From positions 33,221,331-33,285,330 of the forward strand of contig OY804583.1 of the NCBI GenBank assembly GCA_963680875.1: DNA of 64,000 bases. Reading direction: 5' to 3'. Within the stretch, counting starts at the first letter, position 1. Each line of letters begins with the position of its first letter. The stretch comes from Bathymodiolus brooksi. Taxonomy: Eukaryota > Mollusca > Bivalvia > Mytilida > Modiolidae. Below, piece by piece: positions 63,122-64,000 of the stretch. The position numbers were made by a program, and so were the translations under genes. The notes under the pieces are model-generated. The model was not told the origin of the DNA. It worked only from the letters and a program-made list of their open reading frames with translations, and ran no database searches.

Positions 63122-64000
63122 CTGATGTTTTGAATGTCGTGAAGATATTGTGATATGTTGAATATGTCTGATATTTTAGCTCTTTAACTGGTTCACAGAA
63201 ACCCGATTTGTGCTGAATACCAAGCGTCTATCTAAGCAAGTTACTTATTTTAAATAAAGGGTCACGCATCTATACAACCTATTACATCTACAAAAAAAAC
63301 AACATTCTTTCACCTTTAACCCCTTGTTTGAAAACAGAATAGGGTTAGTAATTCCAGCATCAATTCGAACTAGTCTGTGCTTAGGATCAGGAAAAGTCTT
63401 TTCCTAGAGGTTGTAAAATGAAATCCGGAAAGTTTTCCGAACTTTTCTTGCCCTATCGTTGAAGTAATTACATTCGACACAAGACTCACACTCTACTTCG
63501 TCAACGGAAGGGTACTATACGAAAAATGAAGCAATAAATTAGTGGAAATCTTAAAATTGATACATGTCCTAGTTTGAATGATATAATGGAAATAAGGTGC
63601 ATTAAGTGTAACCGAAGCGAGCAGGTGTACGATTTTAAAAGTTTCGGTGTTTCCTGCCTTGTGGATAATTAGTATATAGGATCGAAACATGCAAGTTGCT
63701 GTTAACATAAGATTATATGAATATTGACACGAACAAGTTAAAATAAGGAAAATGATGAAATAATAAAGAAATAAAGAAATTTCATTGAAATTAAATATGT
63801 ATATAGAAAGTTAAAAAAGGGGGGTGATAATTCCGTGCCACGCGCCAGTGCTTAGGATCATTGGGCTAACATTTCAGAAGATAGGTAAAATCGAACTTGA
63901 GTTATCGTGTAAAAACAGAAACAGGTGTAGAATGGACGACACATCCACAAAAAATACTGCATGATCTGTACTACCCAGACGGGACTGTCCATACGGGCAT
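63122..64000. other. No gene seen
   Basis: AT-rich sequence to the window edge. Short frames lack domains. Confidence 0.45.

Overview
This is eukaryotic DNA, most likely from a bivalve mollusc. It is AT-rich, genes are split into short exons with GT/AG introns, the spelling tacatgta is frequent, and tRNA-headed SINEs and about 166-bp satellite-bearing elements recur as they do in bivalves. Three host-like or element-borne genes, four LINE copies, many SINEs and several DNA-transposon-like structures fill the window. No CRISPR array or bacterial operon was seen.

Layout. (1) Position 1 to about 39.9 kb, minus strand: a TDP2 (tyrosyl-DNA phosphodiesterase 2) gene. Its first exon (UBA-like domain) is at 39.7-39.84 kb, a second near 17.1 kb, and nuclease exons lie at 15.24-15.36, 14.37-14.58 and 8.41-8.58 kb. 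The exon with the final catalytic His would lie off the left edge. Its introns hold a satellite array of at least 6.8 kb (1-6803), a smaller copy of the same element (11264-12835), SINEs, a 64-copy 33-bp minisatellite (17.79-19.90 kb), an inverted repeat with RecQ-like and hAT-like relics (22.98-24.73 kb), two elements with tandem-repeat terminal inverted repeats (27.2-28.1 and 29.3-31.1 kb), a decayed LINE (28.15-35.69 kb), and an inverted duplication invaded by two truncated LINEs (36.0-38.6 kb). (2) 40.3-50.5 kb, plus strand: a three-exon RecQ-like DNA helicase. Its start codon lies only 138 bp inside what looks like a DNA-transposon end; a near-full LINE occupies its first intron. (3) 50.66-60.70 kb, minus strand: a gene of at least eight exons that I read as a DUF6589 family protein, convergent with the helicase. 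(4) 60.7-64 kb: SINE, a MITE-like element and a possible transposase first exon.

How it fits together. TDP2 and RecQ are head to head, and RecQ and DUF6589 are tail to tail. RecQ carries one apparent frameshift and DUF6589 an apparent frameshift plus an in-frame TGA, so both look like decaying element genes. The main candidate for something new is the RecQ-carrying transposon: a 323-bp MITE next to it shares its terminal 90 bp, and an inverted copy of the same end lies at 51.86-51.89 kb. Exon calls were made by eye from splice signals, reading phase and family motifs; junctions marked approximate should be tested with transcripts.
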